Source: Streptococcus parasuis (lineage in GTDB: Bacteria; Bacillota; Bacilli; Lactobacillales; Streptococcaceae). From it: 64,000 nucleotides of DNA. Location: contig NZ_AP024276.1 of assembly GCF_021654455.1 (NCBI RefSeq), positions 1,860,001-1,924,000 of the forward strand, read 5' to 3'. The notes beneath the pieces were generated by a model. It did no database searches. It was not told the DNA's origin and saw nothing but the letters and a program-made list of their open reading frames with translations. The translations under genes and the position numbers were made by a program. Positions 25,517 through 35,180 of the stretch are shown piece after piece; position 1 is the first letter of the stretch, and every line of letters begins with the position of its first letter.

Positions 25517-26245
25517 CTATAGTTTCTTCCGAAATACTTCGTACATCAGCACAGCAGCTGCTACGCTGGCGTTGAGAGATTGGACATGGCCCTTCATAGG
25601 AATAGTAATCATCTCATCCACCTGCTTTTTGATATTGCTGGAGATTCCCTTGCCTTCGTTGCCAATAATAAGAGCTAGTTTACCAGCTGTATTCCACTTG
25701 TGGCTTGGGGTTCCATTCATATCGGTACCAAATACCCAGAAACCAGCTTCCTTGAGCTTATAGAGGGTTTGGCTAAGATTGGTCACTCGGGCGATTGGGA
25801 CATGAGCCACCGCACCTGTTGAGGTCTTTGCCACAACGGGCGTCACGCCAACTGCTCGGTGTTTGGGAATGATGATACCCGCTACCTGAGTCGCATCTGC
25901 AGTCCGCAAAATCGAGCCCAAGTTGTGAGGATCTGTCAGACCATCCAAGATGAGAATGAGAGGATTATCTTCTGCTTCAGCTTTTTCCAAAATCACCGAT
26001 AGGTCCGCATAGGCAAACTCAGAGACTCGTAGGACAAAGCCTTGGTGAACGGCACCTTCAGTCATGTCAGACAGAGTCTTCTTCGGCGTCCAAGAAATCG
26101 ACACCTTTTTCTCTGCAGCCAGTGCCTTGATTTTTTCTACATTTTTTCCGCGCAAATCATCCTGAATGTAGAGTTTGTTGCCGGTGTTGGCCTCCAAACT
26201 CTCCACTACAGCATGTACGCCATATACGATATCATTTTGTTCCAT
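25517..26245 (-). CDS. rlmB: 23S rRNA (guanosine-2'-O)-methyltransferase RlmB-like
   Basis: The 242-residue SpoU/TrmH methyltransferase has an N-terminal substrate domain (DIVYGVHAVVESLEAN) and the three SPOUT motifs LDGLTDPHNLGSILRTADA, IIGNEGKGIS and VQSLNASVAAAVLMYE that form the SAM-binding knot. It should 2'-O-methylate 23S rRNA (G2251 in E. coli). It is the first gene of rlmB-yacP-degV. Confidence 0.93.
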   Translation of the reverse strand: MEQNDIVYGVHAVVESLEANTGNKLYIQDDLRGKNVEKIKALAAEKKVSISWTPKKTLSDMTEGAVHQGFVLRVSEFAYADLSVILEKAEAEDNPLILILDGLTDPHNLGSILRTADATQVAGIIIPKHRAVGVTPVVAKTSTGAVAHVPIARVTNLSQTLYKLKEAGFWVFGTDMNGTPSHKWNTAGKLALIIGNEGKGISSNIKKQVDEMITIPMKGHVQSLNASVAAAVLMYEVFRKKL

Positions 26246-26306
26246 AAGAGTATTATAGCATAGGTTTTCTAAAAAAGGAGTTTCTCTTTGTAACAGCCGA
26301 GAACCC

Positions 26307-26335
26307 TTGACTCAATCTTAAAACCATGTTATTCT
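26307..26335 (+). promoter_or_regulatory. Promoter of the DUF1761 gene
   Basis: TTGACT (26307-26312), 17 bp, TATTCT (26330-26335). It lies between the rlmB start and the DUF1761 start and rules out the more upstream ATG at 26326. Confidence 0.65.
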
Positions 26336-26379
26336 TAATCATGTTATTCGTCCGTACAATCGGAAGAAAAGGAGATATT

Positions 26380-26769
26380 ATGACACTACTATTTGGAATT
26401 GTGGCAGGCGTGATTGCCTTTGCTATTGGTGGTTTGTGGTATGGTTTGATTTTCCGTGATGCTTGGATTGAAGCCTCTGGCATTGATATGGCAAAGGTTG
26501 AAGCTGACCGTCAAGCTGGGAAAAACGGTCAAAAAGAAATGATGATTTCTTTAGCAATTGAAGTTGTTACAGCCGTTGTTGTAATTTTCTTCATCAAAAC
26601 TCTTGATGTTTCACCACTACATGCGGCTGGTGGCATGGGGGTAATTGCTGTACTTGCTTCATTGAAGAACTATGTTTTTGAGCAACGTCCAATCAAGCTA
26701 ATTCTTATTAATGAAAGCTACAAATTAGTCTGCTACTTGGTAGTAGGAATCATTGCTTTATTTACTTAA
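26380..26769 (+). CDS. DUF1761-family small membrane protein
   Basis: This 129-residue protein has four hydrophobic helices (about 3 to 22, 52 to 70, 78 to 95, 110 to 128) and the conserved start FGIVAGVIAFAIGGLWYG. The start at 26380 is chosen because AAGGAGATATT precedes it and a promoter -10 overlaps the earlier ATG. Function unknown. It is a single-gene unit ending in a bidirectional terminator shared with kup. Confidence 0.8.
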   Translation: MTLLFGIVAGVIAFAIGGLWYGLIFRDAWIEASGIDMAKVEADRQAGKNGQKEMMISLAIEVVTAVVVIFFIKTLDVSPLHAAGGMGVIAVLASLKNYVFEQRPIKLILINESYKLVCYLVVGIIALFT

Positions 26770-26772
26770 ATA

Positions 26773-26805
26773 AAAAAGTTCTCTGAAAATTTCAGAGAAC
26801 TTTTT
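26773..26805. terminator. Bidirectional terminator between DUF1761 and kup
   Basis: AGTTCTCTGAAA and TTTCAGAGAACT form a 12-bp stem with T runs on both strands. It overlaps the last codons of kup. Confidence 0.85.
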
Positions 26806-28783
26806 GCTTTCTTTCTCGAATTGGTAACGGCCGAACATCTGACAGAATGATAGGAATTCGCTCTACTGTCACTTCAGAGAATTGCAAACCAAACCAACGA
26901 ACTGGTGATGCAGTATAACGCTTAATAAATGCTTTCACACCTAAAATAAAGCGATCAAAGCCATTTAGTTCAGGTGAGTTTGCCATCATTTCTTCTATAA
27001 CAACAAAACGAAAATCGCCAATCTGTTTCTCATCTTGGAGACTATACACTTGCTTCTGCTTAGGAATCCTTCCTTGCTTCATTAGATCTCCAACAATTGT
27101 TCTCAAGTAGCGCGAAACATCTTGTCTAACCCTAAATCCTAAATAAAGATCCACCTTAATCAAAAAGTTTGTATCCATGGTATCAACAGCATATTCTTTT
27201 GTGTATGGTTGATCGGTTACATGGACACGTACAAACCAGTATTGATTTGCCCTTTTCGGCTTTTTCTCCAAAATTGAGTATAAAATAGAATGATTGACGA
27301 AATGTCCTTGTAAATGTCTACTGAGATAAACTAGATTACTTGCATATAAAGGTACACTTGTATCCTGTGACAAGGCTTGTAACTGATTTATATATTTAGT
27401 TAGAGGTAACCAATTTGTATAGTGAGATAAAATTTGGTTGCTTTTGTACCAGACAAACATGAGGAGTAAAATGAGTAAGGAAATAAAAACAACTACATAC
27501 CCGCCATGAATAAATTTTACAGCTGACGACAAGAAAAACATCCCTTCAATGGACAAGAAGAATGCTAGACCCAGATAAGCTTGCCAGGGCTTAACACCCG
27601 ATTGTCGCACAAACTCTGTTAATAAAATAGAGGTCATTAACATCGTCACAGTTATCGCCAAACCATAAGCAGCCTCCATTTTTTCTGCACTCCTAAAATA
27701 GAGAACAATAAGGGAGGTTGTCATCCAGAGAAGCCAATTCAATCTAGGAATATACAATTGACCTAAATTCGCTCCAGGATAGGTGATTCGTAATCTAGGA
27801 AATAATTTTAAACGCATTGCCTCAGAAACGAGCGTAAACGATCCAGAAATCAAGGCTTGCGAAGCAATGATAGCAGCCAGAGTAGCCAAAATCACAGCAA
27901 CCATACTAAATCCTTGAGGAACACTCGCGAAAAACGGGTTTAAAGTAGTGGCCTCAGTTTGGTGTGATAAAATCCATGCCCCTTGGCCAAAGTAAGACAG
28001 TAAAATAGAGACTTTTACAAATGGCCAACTGACATAAATATTCCCTCTTCCTACATGTCCCAGATCCGAATAGAGAGCCTCCGCACCTGTTGTTGCCAGA
28101 AATACTGAACCCAGAATGAAGATACCTTCCTTATTTTCAGGACTCATTAAGAGGGAAATCGCATAGAGTGGGTTGAGGGCCTTAAAGACTTCTAAATAGG
28201 AAAGAGTATTAAACAAACCGACAAGTCCTAAAAATAAGAACCATACAAACATAATCGGTCCAAATACCCTACCAACAAAACCAGTTCCAAAACGTTGAAT
28301 GCTAAACAATGCGGTCAATATTGCTAAACTAGTTACAATCACAATTGATTCGCTTTGATAAAAGTTTTCCAGCAAGGGAACACTGCGCAAACCTTCTATA
28401 GCCGATGTAACCGTTACAGCTGGTGTCAAGGCTCCATCAGCCAACAAAGTAGATCCACCAATCATAGCCGGAATAATGAGCCATTTCGCCCTTTTCCTTA
28501 CAAGTGTATAAAGTGAAAAAATCCCGCCCTCATGATCATTATCTGCTTTTAAGGCAATCAAAACATATTTTATCGTAGTGATGATAGTGAGCGTCCAAAT
28601 AATTAATGAAATAGAGCCAAGAATAAAGTTCTTATTAAGGTCACCTATGCCACCTTGACCTTTAACCAAAGCCTGCATGGTATAAAGGGGACTTGTACCA
28701 ATATCTCCATAAACTACCCCGAGTGCAATTAAAAAACCAGCCTTAGTAGCGCGTTCAAAGCTTAAACTATCTTTTTGAGTCAC
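26792..28783 (-). CDS. kup: KUP-family potassium uptake protein
   Basis: The 663-residue protein has the KUP signature [14 protein letters not shown] near residue 20, about twelve transmembrane helices to about residue 450, and a cytoplasmic C-terminal domain. It should import K+ with protons. No ydaO-type c-di-AMP riboswitch is visible upstream; in Gram-positive bacteria KUP proteins may bind c-di-AMP directly. Divergent to the FUSC-type gene. Confidence 0.94.
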   Translation of the reverse strand: MTQKDSLSFERATKAGFLIALGVVYGDIGTSPLYTMQALVKGQGGIGDLNKNFILGSISLIIWTLTIITTIKYVLIALKADNDHEGGIFSLYTLVRKRAKWLIIPAMIGGSTLLADGALTPAVTVTSAIEGLRSVPLLENFYQSESIVIVTSLAILTALFSIQRFGTGFVGRVFGPIMFVWFLFLGLVGLFNTLSYLEVFKALNPLYAISLLMSPENKEGIFILGSVFLATTGAEALYSDLGHVGRGNIYVSWPFVKVSILLSYFGQGAWILSHQTEATTLNPFFASVPQGFSMVAVILATLAAIIASQALISGSFTLVSEAMRLKLFPRLRITYPGANLGQLYIPRLNWLLWMTTSLIVLYFRSAEKMEAAYGLAITVTMLMTSILLTEFVRQSGVKPWQAYLGLAFFLSIEGMFFLSSAVKFIHGGYVVVFISLLILLLMFVWYKSNQILSHYTNWLPLTKYINQLQALSQDTSVPLYASNLVYLSRHLQGHFVNHSILYSILEKKPKRANQYWFVRVHVTDQPYTKEYAVDTMDTNFLIKVDLYLGFRVRQDVSRYLRTIVGDLMKQGRIPKQKQVYSLQDEKQIGDFRFVVIEEMMANSPELNGFDRFILGVKAFIKRYTASPVRWFGLQFSEVTVERIPIILSDVRPLPIRERKQKVL

Positions 28784-28934
28784 TTTTCTATTCTCCTATC
28801 ACAATCAACACAGTATAGCACCGAATGACGAGAATAGCAAGAGCATTTCGAAAAACGAAAAATTTCTAACAACTCCAATTAGTATCACGAACGTATCGGA
28901 TTATGATACAATAAGGCTATCAATTAGAAAGTAT

Positions 28935-29900
28935 ATGATTATGCCCCTGCTACACAGAACAATTAAACTTATTTTGGCAACTGTTATCTCTATATATTTA
29001 GCGGATTGGCTTGGATTGGCTTATGCAACTTCTGCTGGTATTATCGCAATCTTAAGTATTTTGGACACTCGAAAATCCAGTTTTAAAATGGCCCGTAATC
29101 GTCTCTACTCTACTTTATTAGCACTTACGATTGCAACCATCACCTTCTATCTACTAGGCTTTGAAATTTGGACTTTGGGAATATACCTTGCTATATACGT
29201 TCCAACTGCCTATCATTTCCGATGGGAAGCAGGTATCGCTCCTGCAACTGTCCTCGTGACACACTTAATGCTCGAATCAACTCTTTCTATCTCACTTTTA
29301 AGCAATGAAATGGGCTTGTTTCTCATCGGAGCAATCACCGCCCTTCTGTGCAATCTCTATATGCCCTCACAAGAACAAGTGATTGAGGATTATCATTTAC
29401 GCGTTGAAGACCAACTAAAGCAAATCCTCCTACGCTTTGAACAATTTTTAATCGAGGGTGACGGCAGAAATGAAGCAACACTGATTAATGAGCTAGACCA
29501 AATGCTTGACGAAGCATTGAAAGTCGTTTATTTAGAACGCCACAACCAAGTCTTTCAACAAACAAATTATCAAGTCCATTATTTTGAAATGCGGTCTGCA
29601 CAAAGCAAAATATTACGGACCATGGCAACCAATATCAATATGTGTTTACTGGAAGCCCGAGAGAACATCATCCTAGCCAGCCTCTTTGAGCGTACAGCCC
29701 AACAACTCAGCAGAGAGAATTCAGCAAAAGAATTGTTATTGGATATTGAATTATTCCATGCAACCTTCAGAGAGCGACCTCTTCCTCAAACTCGAGAAGA
29801 GTTTGAAACCAGAGCTATCCTTTTCCAACTCCTGCACGATATGGAGCATTTTATCCAACTCAAAGTCGATTTTTACCAAGCTTATTCAGAAAATAAATGA
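28935..29900 (+). CDS. FUSC-like / aromatic acid exporter family membrane protein (DUF939)
   Basis: The 321-residue protein has an N-terminal hydrophobic half (about residues 5 to 145, ATSAGIIAILSILDTRKSS in the conserved region) and a helical cytoplasmic C-terminal half. This is the DUF939/FUSC layout annotated as aromatic acid exporter. The real substrate is unknown. It is transcribed alone, divergent from kup. A second ATG at 28941 is equally possible. Confidence 0.83.
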   Translation: MIMPLLHRTIKLILATVISIYLADWLGLAYATSAGIIAILSILDTRKSSFKMARNRLYSTLLALTIATITFYLLGFEIWTLGIYLAIYVPTAYHFRWEAGIAPATVLVTHLMLESTLSISLLSNEMGLFLIGAITALLCNLYMPSQEQVIEDYHLRVEDQLKQILLRFEQFLIEGDGRNEATLINELDQMLDEALKVVYLERHNQVFQQTNYQVHYFEMRSAQSKILRTMATNINMCLLEARENIILASLFERTAQQLSRENSAKELLLDIELFHATFRERPLPQTREEFETRAILFQLLHDMEHFIQLKVDFYQAYSENK

Positions 29901-29969
29901 CCTAATCATTGAAAGATCTACTATGTTTTACTTTTACTTATCAAAATTAATGTGCCTCTGTGTTTTGAA

Positions 29970-30001
29970 CCTAGATTGATCATTTAACACTTCAATCTAG
30001 G
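29970..30001. repeat. Inverted repeat between FUSC gene and cadD-like gene
   Basis: CCTAGATTGA (29970-29979) and TCAATCTAGG (29992-30001) form a perfect 10-bp stem with a 12-nt loop. There is no T run after it, so it is a weak terminator at best; nothing else is seen in 29901-30157. Confidence 0.4.
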
Positions 30002-30157
30002 ACTTGTTGTCACCTACTCATATTTTTGCAAAATACAGTCAGTAATTTCTCAATAAGTTGCCTTTATTGCGATTGAATAGCTATTGCATAAAAGCACTCT
30101 ACTTGTGAATACAGATTTTTAGGTAAATTCAGTCAACAATTTTAAATCGGAGGAACC

Positions 30158-30745
30158 ATGATATTATTTATATCTGCAATTATTCTTAGTATTTCAACAA
30201 GTATTGACTACTTGCTTCTTTTAGTAATCCTCTTTTCAAAAGCTAAAAATAGAGGCGATAAACAACACATCTATCTGGGTCAATTACTTGCAAGTTTCAT
30301 CCTGATAGTATCTAGCTTTATCATCAGTCAATTCGCCAATTTACTACCTTCTGAGTGGATGATTGGCTTACTTGGAATCTTCCCAATTTTTTTGGGAGTT
30401 CGCATTCTATTTGAATCTGAAGATGACGTTCAAATCTCAGACAAAACAATAGGAGTCCTATCAGTTTTACTCCTTTCATTAGCATCTGGCGCTGATAATT
30501 TAGGGATTTTCTCGCCCTATTTCACAACCTTAACAATGCCAGAATTTATCGTAACAGCTGTCATCATTTTGTTGGGGACAACCGTTATTTGCTTTATCGC
30601 AGAGGCTTTTGGCAGTCTCTCTCTTATCTCTGAATTTGTTGAAAAATACGAGCGTATCATTCTACCATTAGTCTTTGTTCTCTTAGGAGTCTATATTTTG
30701 ATCGAATTCGGTACGATAAATTATTTACTCGCTTTTTTTCATTAA
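30158..30745 (+). CDS. CadD-like cadmium resistance transporter
   Basis: The 195-residue protein has five to six hydrophobic helices, an early STSIDYLLLL motif with an acidic residue in the membrane and GADNLGIFSPYFT in the middle, typical of CadD/LysE-superfamily exporters of Gram-positive bacteria. It should export Cd2+ or a related cation. No CadC/ArsR regulator gene is adjacent. The group II intron ends about 11 bp after its stop. Confidence 0.82.
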   Translation: MILFISAIILSISTSIDYLLLLVILFSKAKNRGDKQHIYLGQLLASFILIVSSFIISQFANLLPSEWMIGLLGIFPIFLGVRILFESEDDVQISDKTIGVLSVLLLSLASGADNLGIFSPYFTTLTMPEFIVTAVIILLGTTVICFIAEAFGSLSLISEFVEKYERIILPLVFVLLGVYILIEFGTINYLLAFFH

Positions 30746-30819
30746 GTGTTCTTAAATTGAGTAGGGACTAAGACTAGTCCCTCTCACACCACCGTGCGTG
30801 CCGTTCGGCACACGGCGGT

Positions 30820-32096
30820 TCAACTAACTTTTAACGCATGTCGTTTTAGATAATAATCTAGGCAAGAAACCAGTCCACGTTTAGCGAGGACTGGTTTTGA
30901 TATGGCACGTTTCAGTACAGACCTCTGAGCCACTAATTGATAATGGTCTCCCCAGCCAGATACTTTATCCGCTATCCACTTCGGCACTCCTAATTTAAGA
31001 AGTCCCCATAATCGCCTAGATTTCTTCTTCCATTGTTTCCAGATAATAACTCTTATTCGAGTTCTTAGTCGTTCATCAATGCTTTCCATGACTGATTTCA
31101 TGTTCGTCATAGAAAAGTAGTTTATCCAACCTCGTATGACCCAGTTTAGTCGCTCAATTCGGCTGTCTAAGTCAATACTCCACTTACGGGCCGTTAGTTT
31201 CTTGAGTTTTCTCTTGAAACTCTGTACGCTATCCTGGTGCGGACGGCTTTTCCAGCCCTCAGATGATTTCCAGAACCCAAATCCTAGGTACTTCAATTTG
31301 CTCGGTCTCACAATCTTGGTCTTGGTCATATTGACTTTCAAACCTAATCGTTTTTCAATATAACGACTAATTGAATGCATCACACGTTTAGCCGCCGCCT
31401 CACTACCAACTGTGATGACGCAGTCATCTGCGTAGCGAACAAAGCGAAGTCCGCGATTTTCCAACTCTTTATCTAGCTCATTAAGCATGATATTGGACAG
31501 GAGCGGTGATAGGTTTCCTCCCTGTGGCGTTCCAACTAGTGTTTTATGCCGTTGTCCGTTGATGACTACACCTGAATGAAGGTACTTACGAATCAGAGAT
31601 TCTGTATCCCCATCTTGGATAATGTTATGAACAAGCGACATCAGTCTATCTTGAGGAACGGTATCGTCAACTTCTCAAGGTCTATGTCCACTATCCACTC
31701 ATAGCCGTCATTAAGGTATTCTAATAACTGGATAACGGCATGTTCGCAGGACCGATTGGGTCTGAATCCGTAGCTCTTATCAGAGAAATAGGGTTCGCAG
31801 ATGGGACTAATGACTTGGACAATGGCTTGTTGTATCATTCTATCCATGACCGTTGGGATGCCTAGTTGGCGAACTCCGCCGTTAGGCTTGGGAATTTCAA
31901 CTCGTAAAACGGGCTGTGGTTTGTACTTTCTCTGCTTTATGAGTTCTTTAGTTGAACGCCAGTGTTTGCGGAGATAGTCATCTATTTCGTCAATGGTTAC
32001 GCCGTCAATTCCTGCTGAACCTTTATTGGCTCTAACTTGATTGTAAGCATCCAACATATTTGAACGGGATAGGATATTATCTAATAACTGTGACAT
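30820..32096 (-). pseudogene. ltrA: Group II intron reverse transcriptase/maturase (ltrA-type), frameshifted
   Basis: Two overlapping reading frames together give one intron-encoded protein. The 5' frame (from ATG 32096) holds RT motifs to IVDIDLEK; the 3' frame holds VGTPQGGNLSPLLSN, the catalytic YADD (FVRYADDCVI), the maturase X domain and the tail GLVSCLDYYLKRHALKVS. At about 31655-31680 the usual EKFFD-TVPQDRLM is broken: bases are missing after GAGAAGTT, shifting the frame. Without ribosomal slippage there would be no active enzyme. No DNA-endonuclease domain is seen, as in group IIC proteins. Confidence 0.85.
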
Positions 32097-32609
32097 GTGC
32101 GTATTCCTTTCTTGTTTCGGTGTCTGTCGGATATCTTATATTGATGAACTTTCTTCTAGTCAATACGTGACCGCCTCCAGTTCTATCAGACCATTCTTTA
32201 CAGACACGAGTGAAGTAGGTATACTTCGGTTTGACAGCCTTTATTTTCAATGTCAAACTTTCAACAGTCACTCCCCTGACTGTTGAAATATTCAGCCCTT
32301 CGCTCCGTTTCCATTACAGAAACTTCATCGCTACTATGACCTCGGCTGAGAGTCTGCCCCAGCCATTGTTGTCCAACTAAGAATGAGTTGATGACAACAA
32401 TAGGCGAGGGTACTTCTCATGATTCGTTGTTACTACGTCTTTTTGACGCCCATGAGACCTCACGGGATAAGTTGTACATCTTTCCTCGTTTAGACAAGAT
32501 ATGAGGACGTAAAAGGTCTAAGTGAAAATAGGAATTCTGACGAAGAGTCCAGTGACTCTAGGAGGAATTATCTTTTTCACACTGACCTTAGTCCGAATTC
32601 AATTACACT
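32097..32609 (-). other. Intron RNA (domains I-IV part) between ltrA and IS66
   Basis: About 500 bases without a gene, lying between the start of the intron protein and the IS66 insertion. It should be the middle of the intron ribozyme. Its last 8 bases (ATTACACT, 32602-32609) are the left copy of the IS66 target duplication. Confidence 0.6.
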
Positions 32610-32689
32610 GTAAGCGCCCCATAACAAGGTACCTATCCAATCATTCACTCCTCCAGTATACTGTAATAAAAAAACTGGAGGATTTTTTT

Positions 32690-32875
32690 ATGTCACAACC
32701 CATTGTCCCATTGACTGTTCCCAAATCACGACGCTTTAAAAAGAAAAGTAGAAATGAGATTCTGATGAAAATTCGTCTCGAAAAAGTAGAACTCACTTTC
32801 TTTCACTCTATCAACCAAGAGGTATTGGAAACAATCTTGGATAAGGTACTGTTCTATGACAATCCGGCTCAGTGA
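32690..32875 (+). CDS. IS66 TnpA-like protein
   Basis: This 61-residue basic protein (TVPKSRRFKKKSRNEILMKI) is the first IS66 gene. The start at 32690 is chosen for its CTGGAGG ribosome site. It overlaps tnpB by 20 bp in another frame. IS66 TnpA is small and of uncertain role; this one is shorter than many. Confidence 0.7.
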   Translation: MSQPIVPLTVPKSRRFKKKSRNEILMKIRLEKVELTFFHSINQEVLETILDKVLFYDNPAQ

Positions 32876-33206
32876 TTTAGGTCAAGTCTATTTGGTTTGC
32901 GGGAAAACAGATATGCGTCAAGGGATTGATTCTCTCGCCTACCTTGTCAAAAGTCAATTCAATCTGGATCCCTTTTCAGGTCAGGTCTATCTCTTCTGCG
33001 GAGGTCGAAAAGACCGGTTCAAAGCTCTTTACTGGGATGGACAGGGATTTTGGTTATTGTATAAACGTTTTGAAAATGGGAAATTGACCTGGCCAAACAA
33101 TGAAGAGGAGGTTAAAGCCCTCACTTCCGAACAGGTGGACTGGCTCATGAAAGGTTTTTCTATCAGTCCAAAAATAAATGTTTCAAAAAGTCGTGATTTC
33201 TATTGA
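32856..33206 (+). CDS. IS66 family TnpB-like protein (Orf2)
   Basis: The 116-residue protein (VYLVCGKTDMRQGIDSLAYL, YLFCGGRKDRFKALYWDGQG) is the well-conserved IS66 Orf2/TnpB family. It is required for transposition in IS66 elements, with unknown biochemical role. It overlaps tnpA at its start, consistent with translational coupling. Confidence 0.93.
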   Translation: MTIRLSDLGQVYLVCGKTDMRQGIDSLAYLVKSQFNLDPFSGQVYLFCGGRKDRFKALYWDGQGFWLLYKRFENGKLTWPNNEEEVKALTSEQVDWLMKGFSISPKINVSKSRDFY

Positions 33207-33256
33207 AATCATGGCTTTTCTTTGTGTATAATAAGACAAAAAGAAGGAGATTGGTT

Positions 33257-34769
33257 ATGTCATCACTAGAAAAAATTATTGAAACACAGTCAAAAACGAT
33301 AGAGATGATGGCTAATGAACTCACTCTCCTTCGTGAACAGGTTGAGTATCTGAGACAGAAACTCTACGGAAAATCATCAGAGAAGGTTGTGTATCAACCC
33401 GGTCAGCTGAGCTTGTTTGGGGAGGAAAGTCTCCCTGAAGAAGAAGCTGACTTACCCAGTTGAAACAGAAACGATTACCTATAAACGCAAGAAAGCTAAG
33501 GGAGTTCGTCAGGCTATTTTTAGTCAGTTCACTCCAGAGATTGTTCATCACGAACTGCAGGGTGAAGACTGCACTTGTCCAGACTGTCATGGACAGTTGA
33601 AAGAGATTGGTTCTACTGTTCAACGACAAGAGTTGGTCTTTATTCCCGCACAATTAAAGCGGATTGACCATGTTCAACACGCATACAAGTGTCAGGCATG
33701 TAGTCAGAAGAATCTAAGCGATAAGATTATCAAGGCTCCCGTTCCTAAGGCACCTTTGGCACACAGCTTGGGTTCGGCTTCTATTATCGCCCATACTATT
33801 CATCAGAAGTTCAATCTTAAGGTGCCCAATTACCGTCAGGAAGAGGACTGGCATAAGCTTGGTCTGCCAATCAGTCGGAAGGAAATAGCCAACTGGCACA
33901 TCAAGTCTAGTCAGTATTATTTCGAACCAATTTATGACCTGTTGCACGAGAAATTGTTGGAGCAGCCTATTCTTCATGCGGATGAGACCTCCTACAAGGT
34001 CTTAGAAAATGATAGTGAGTTAACCTTCTACTGGACCTTCTTGTCTGGTAAGCATGAGAAAAAGGGTATCACCCTCTATCATCACGACAAACGACGGAGT
34101 GGCTTAGTTGTGGAGAAATTTCTTGGGGACTATGCGGGCTACGTTCATTGTGACATGTGGAGTGCTTATCGTCAATTAGACAAGGCTCAGCTGGTTGGCT
34201 GTTGGGCTCACGTCAGACGAAAGTTTTTTGAGGCGACTCCTAAGAAGACCGACAAGACTTCATTAGGAGCCAAGGGATTAGCCTATTGCGACCGCCTATT
34301 TGCCTTAGAGAATGACTGGGCTGACTTGTCTAGCGAGGAGCGACTGCATAAACGCCAGACAGAGTTGGCTCCCTTGATGGACGAATTCTTTGACTGGTGT
34401 CGTGAGCAATCTGTTTTGCCAGGCTCCAAATTGGGCACTGCAATAGAGTATAGCCTCAACTACGAAACCACTTTCCGAACCGTTCTCTCGGACGGTGACT
34501 TAGTCTTGTCTAACAATATGGCTGAGAGGGCAATGAAGACCTTAGTGATTGGCAGAAAAAATTGGTTATTCTCTCAGAGCTTTGAGGGAGCCAAATCGAC
34601 AGCTGTCATTCTGAGTCTTTTGGAAACTGCTAAACGACATGGCCTTGATGCAGAAAAATATATGACCTATCTTCTAGAACACTTACCTAACGAGGAGACG
34701 CTCGCAAAAAAAGAGGTGCTAGAGGCTTATTTGCCATGGAAGGAAAAAATTAAAAGAGCATGTAAATAG
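33257..34769 (+). pseudogene. IS66 TnpC transposase, frameshifted
   Basis: The N-terminal frame (ATG 33257, coiled-coil EKIIETQSKTIEMMANELTL and LRQKLYGKSSEK) stops at 33463, and the rest continues in the +1 frame to 34769 with the zinc-finger-like CTCPDCHG, the DDE-type LHADETSYKVLE and CDMWSAYRQLDKAQLVGCWAH, and the C-terminal Orf domain. One extra base near CTTACCCAGTTGAA (about 33451-33460) explains the break. The transposase would be inactive. Confidence 0.87.
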
Positions 34770-34843
34770 AAAAAGGTTCCAGAGTCGACAGGACTTTGGA
34801 GCCTTTTTCAATATACTTTGTTATTGGGCGCTTACATTACACT

Positions 34844-35130
34844 CGTGATTTACGCATATAGGTTACGACTACCTTTTTGGACTTTGGTGCTTGAAGCCAC
34901 CTTATCCGCTATATACGCCTTTGTATCACGTTTCTGTTCGTAGCGCCACGATTTCGCTATCCCTTCCTCTGACGATCTTGGTTTCTAGCGTCAGACTTAA
35001 AACGGTCTCTCCCCAGACCGTTTTAATCCGCTACCTCGCGATAGTCAGGATTGGGAGTCGCTATTGGGTTCACCGGTAGCGGGTGCCCACGGAGGACTTT
35101 CACCTCAGATGTACGACATGCCCGTCGTAC
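34844..35130 (-). other. 5' part of the group II intron
   Basis: About 290 bases, read leftward, begin with the hairpin GTACGAC-GGGCAT-GTCGTAC (35111-35130) and the conserved GAGGTGAAAGTCCTC. A second strong hairpin is AAAACGGTCT/AGACCGTTTT (about 34998-35025). It holds no gene and is separated from the rest of the intron by IS66. Confidence 0.65.
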
Positions 35131-35132
35131 TC

Positions 35133-35163
35133 AAAAAATACCCCGTCAGTGACGGGGTATTTT
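35133..35163 (-). terminator. msmK terminator
   Basis: AAAATACCCCGT and ACGGGGTATTTT pair across a 5-nt loop, followed on the minus strand by a T run that ends 3 bp from the intron 5' end. Confidence 0.88.
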
Positions 35164-35180
35164 GATGCCATCAATCATGA

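Larger units (their letters stand above)
32610..34835 (+). mobile_element. IS66-family insertion sequence (2226 bp)
   Basis: The ends GTAAGCGCCC(C/A)ATAACAA are inverted repeats of about 22 bp with few mismatches, and the 8-bp target duplication ATTACACT flanks both sides (32602-32609 and 34836-34843), as expected for IS66. Inside are tnpA-, tnpB- and tnpC-type genes in that order. It lies in the 5' part of the group II intron. Confidence 0.93.
30756..35130 (-). mobile_element. Group II intron interrupted by IS66
   Basis: Read on the minus strand, the intron begins GTACGACGGGC at 35130 with conserved GAGGTGAAAGTCCTC nearby. It carries a reverse transcriptase (30820-32096) and ends in a domain V hairpin (about 30788-30822) and a domain VI stem (GGGACTA/TAGTCCC, about 30757-30787), with the 3' end near 30756. 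Without the IS66 copy and its target duplication it is about 2.14 kb. The 5' end lies directly after the T run of the msmK terminator, the usual site choice of group IIC introns. The ends are estimates. Confidence 0.78.

Noticed and set aside
28784..28934. c-di-AMP (ydaO-type) riboswitch before kup
   Set aside because: The gap is only about 150 bp and shared with a divergent gene; no matching conserved sequence is visible.
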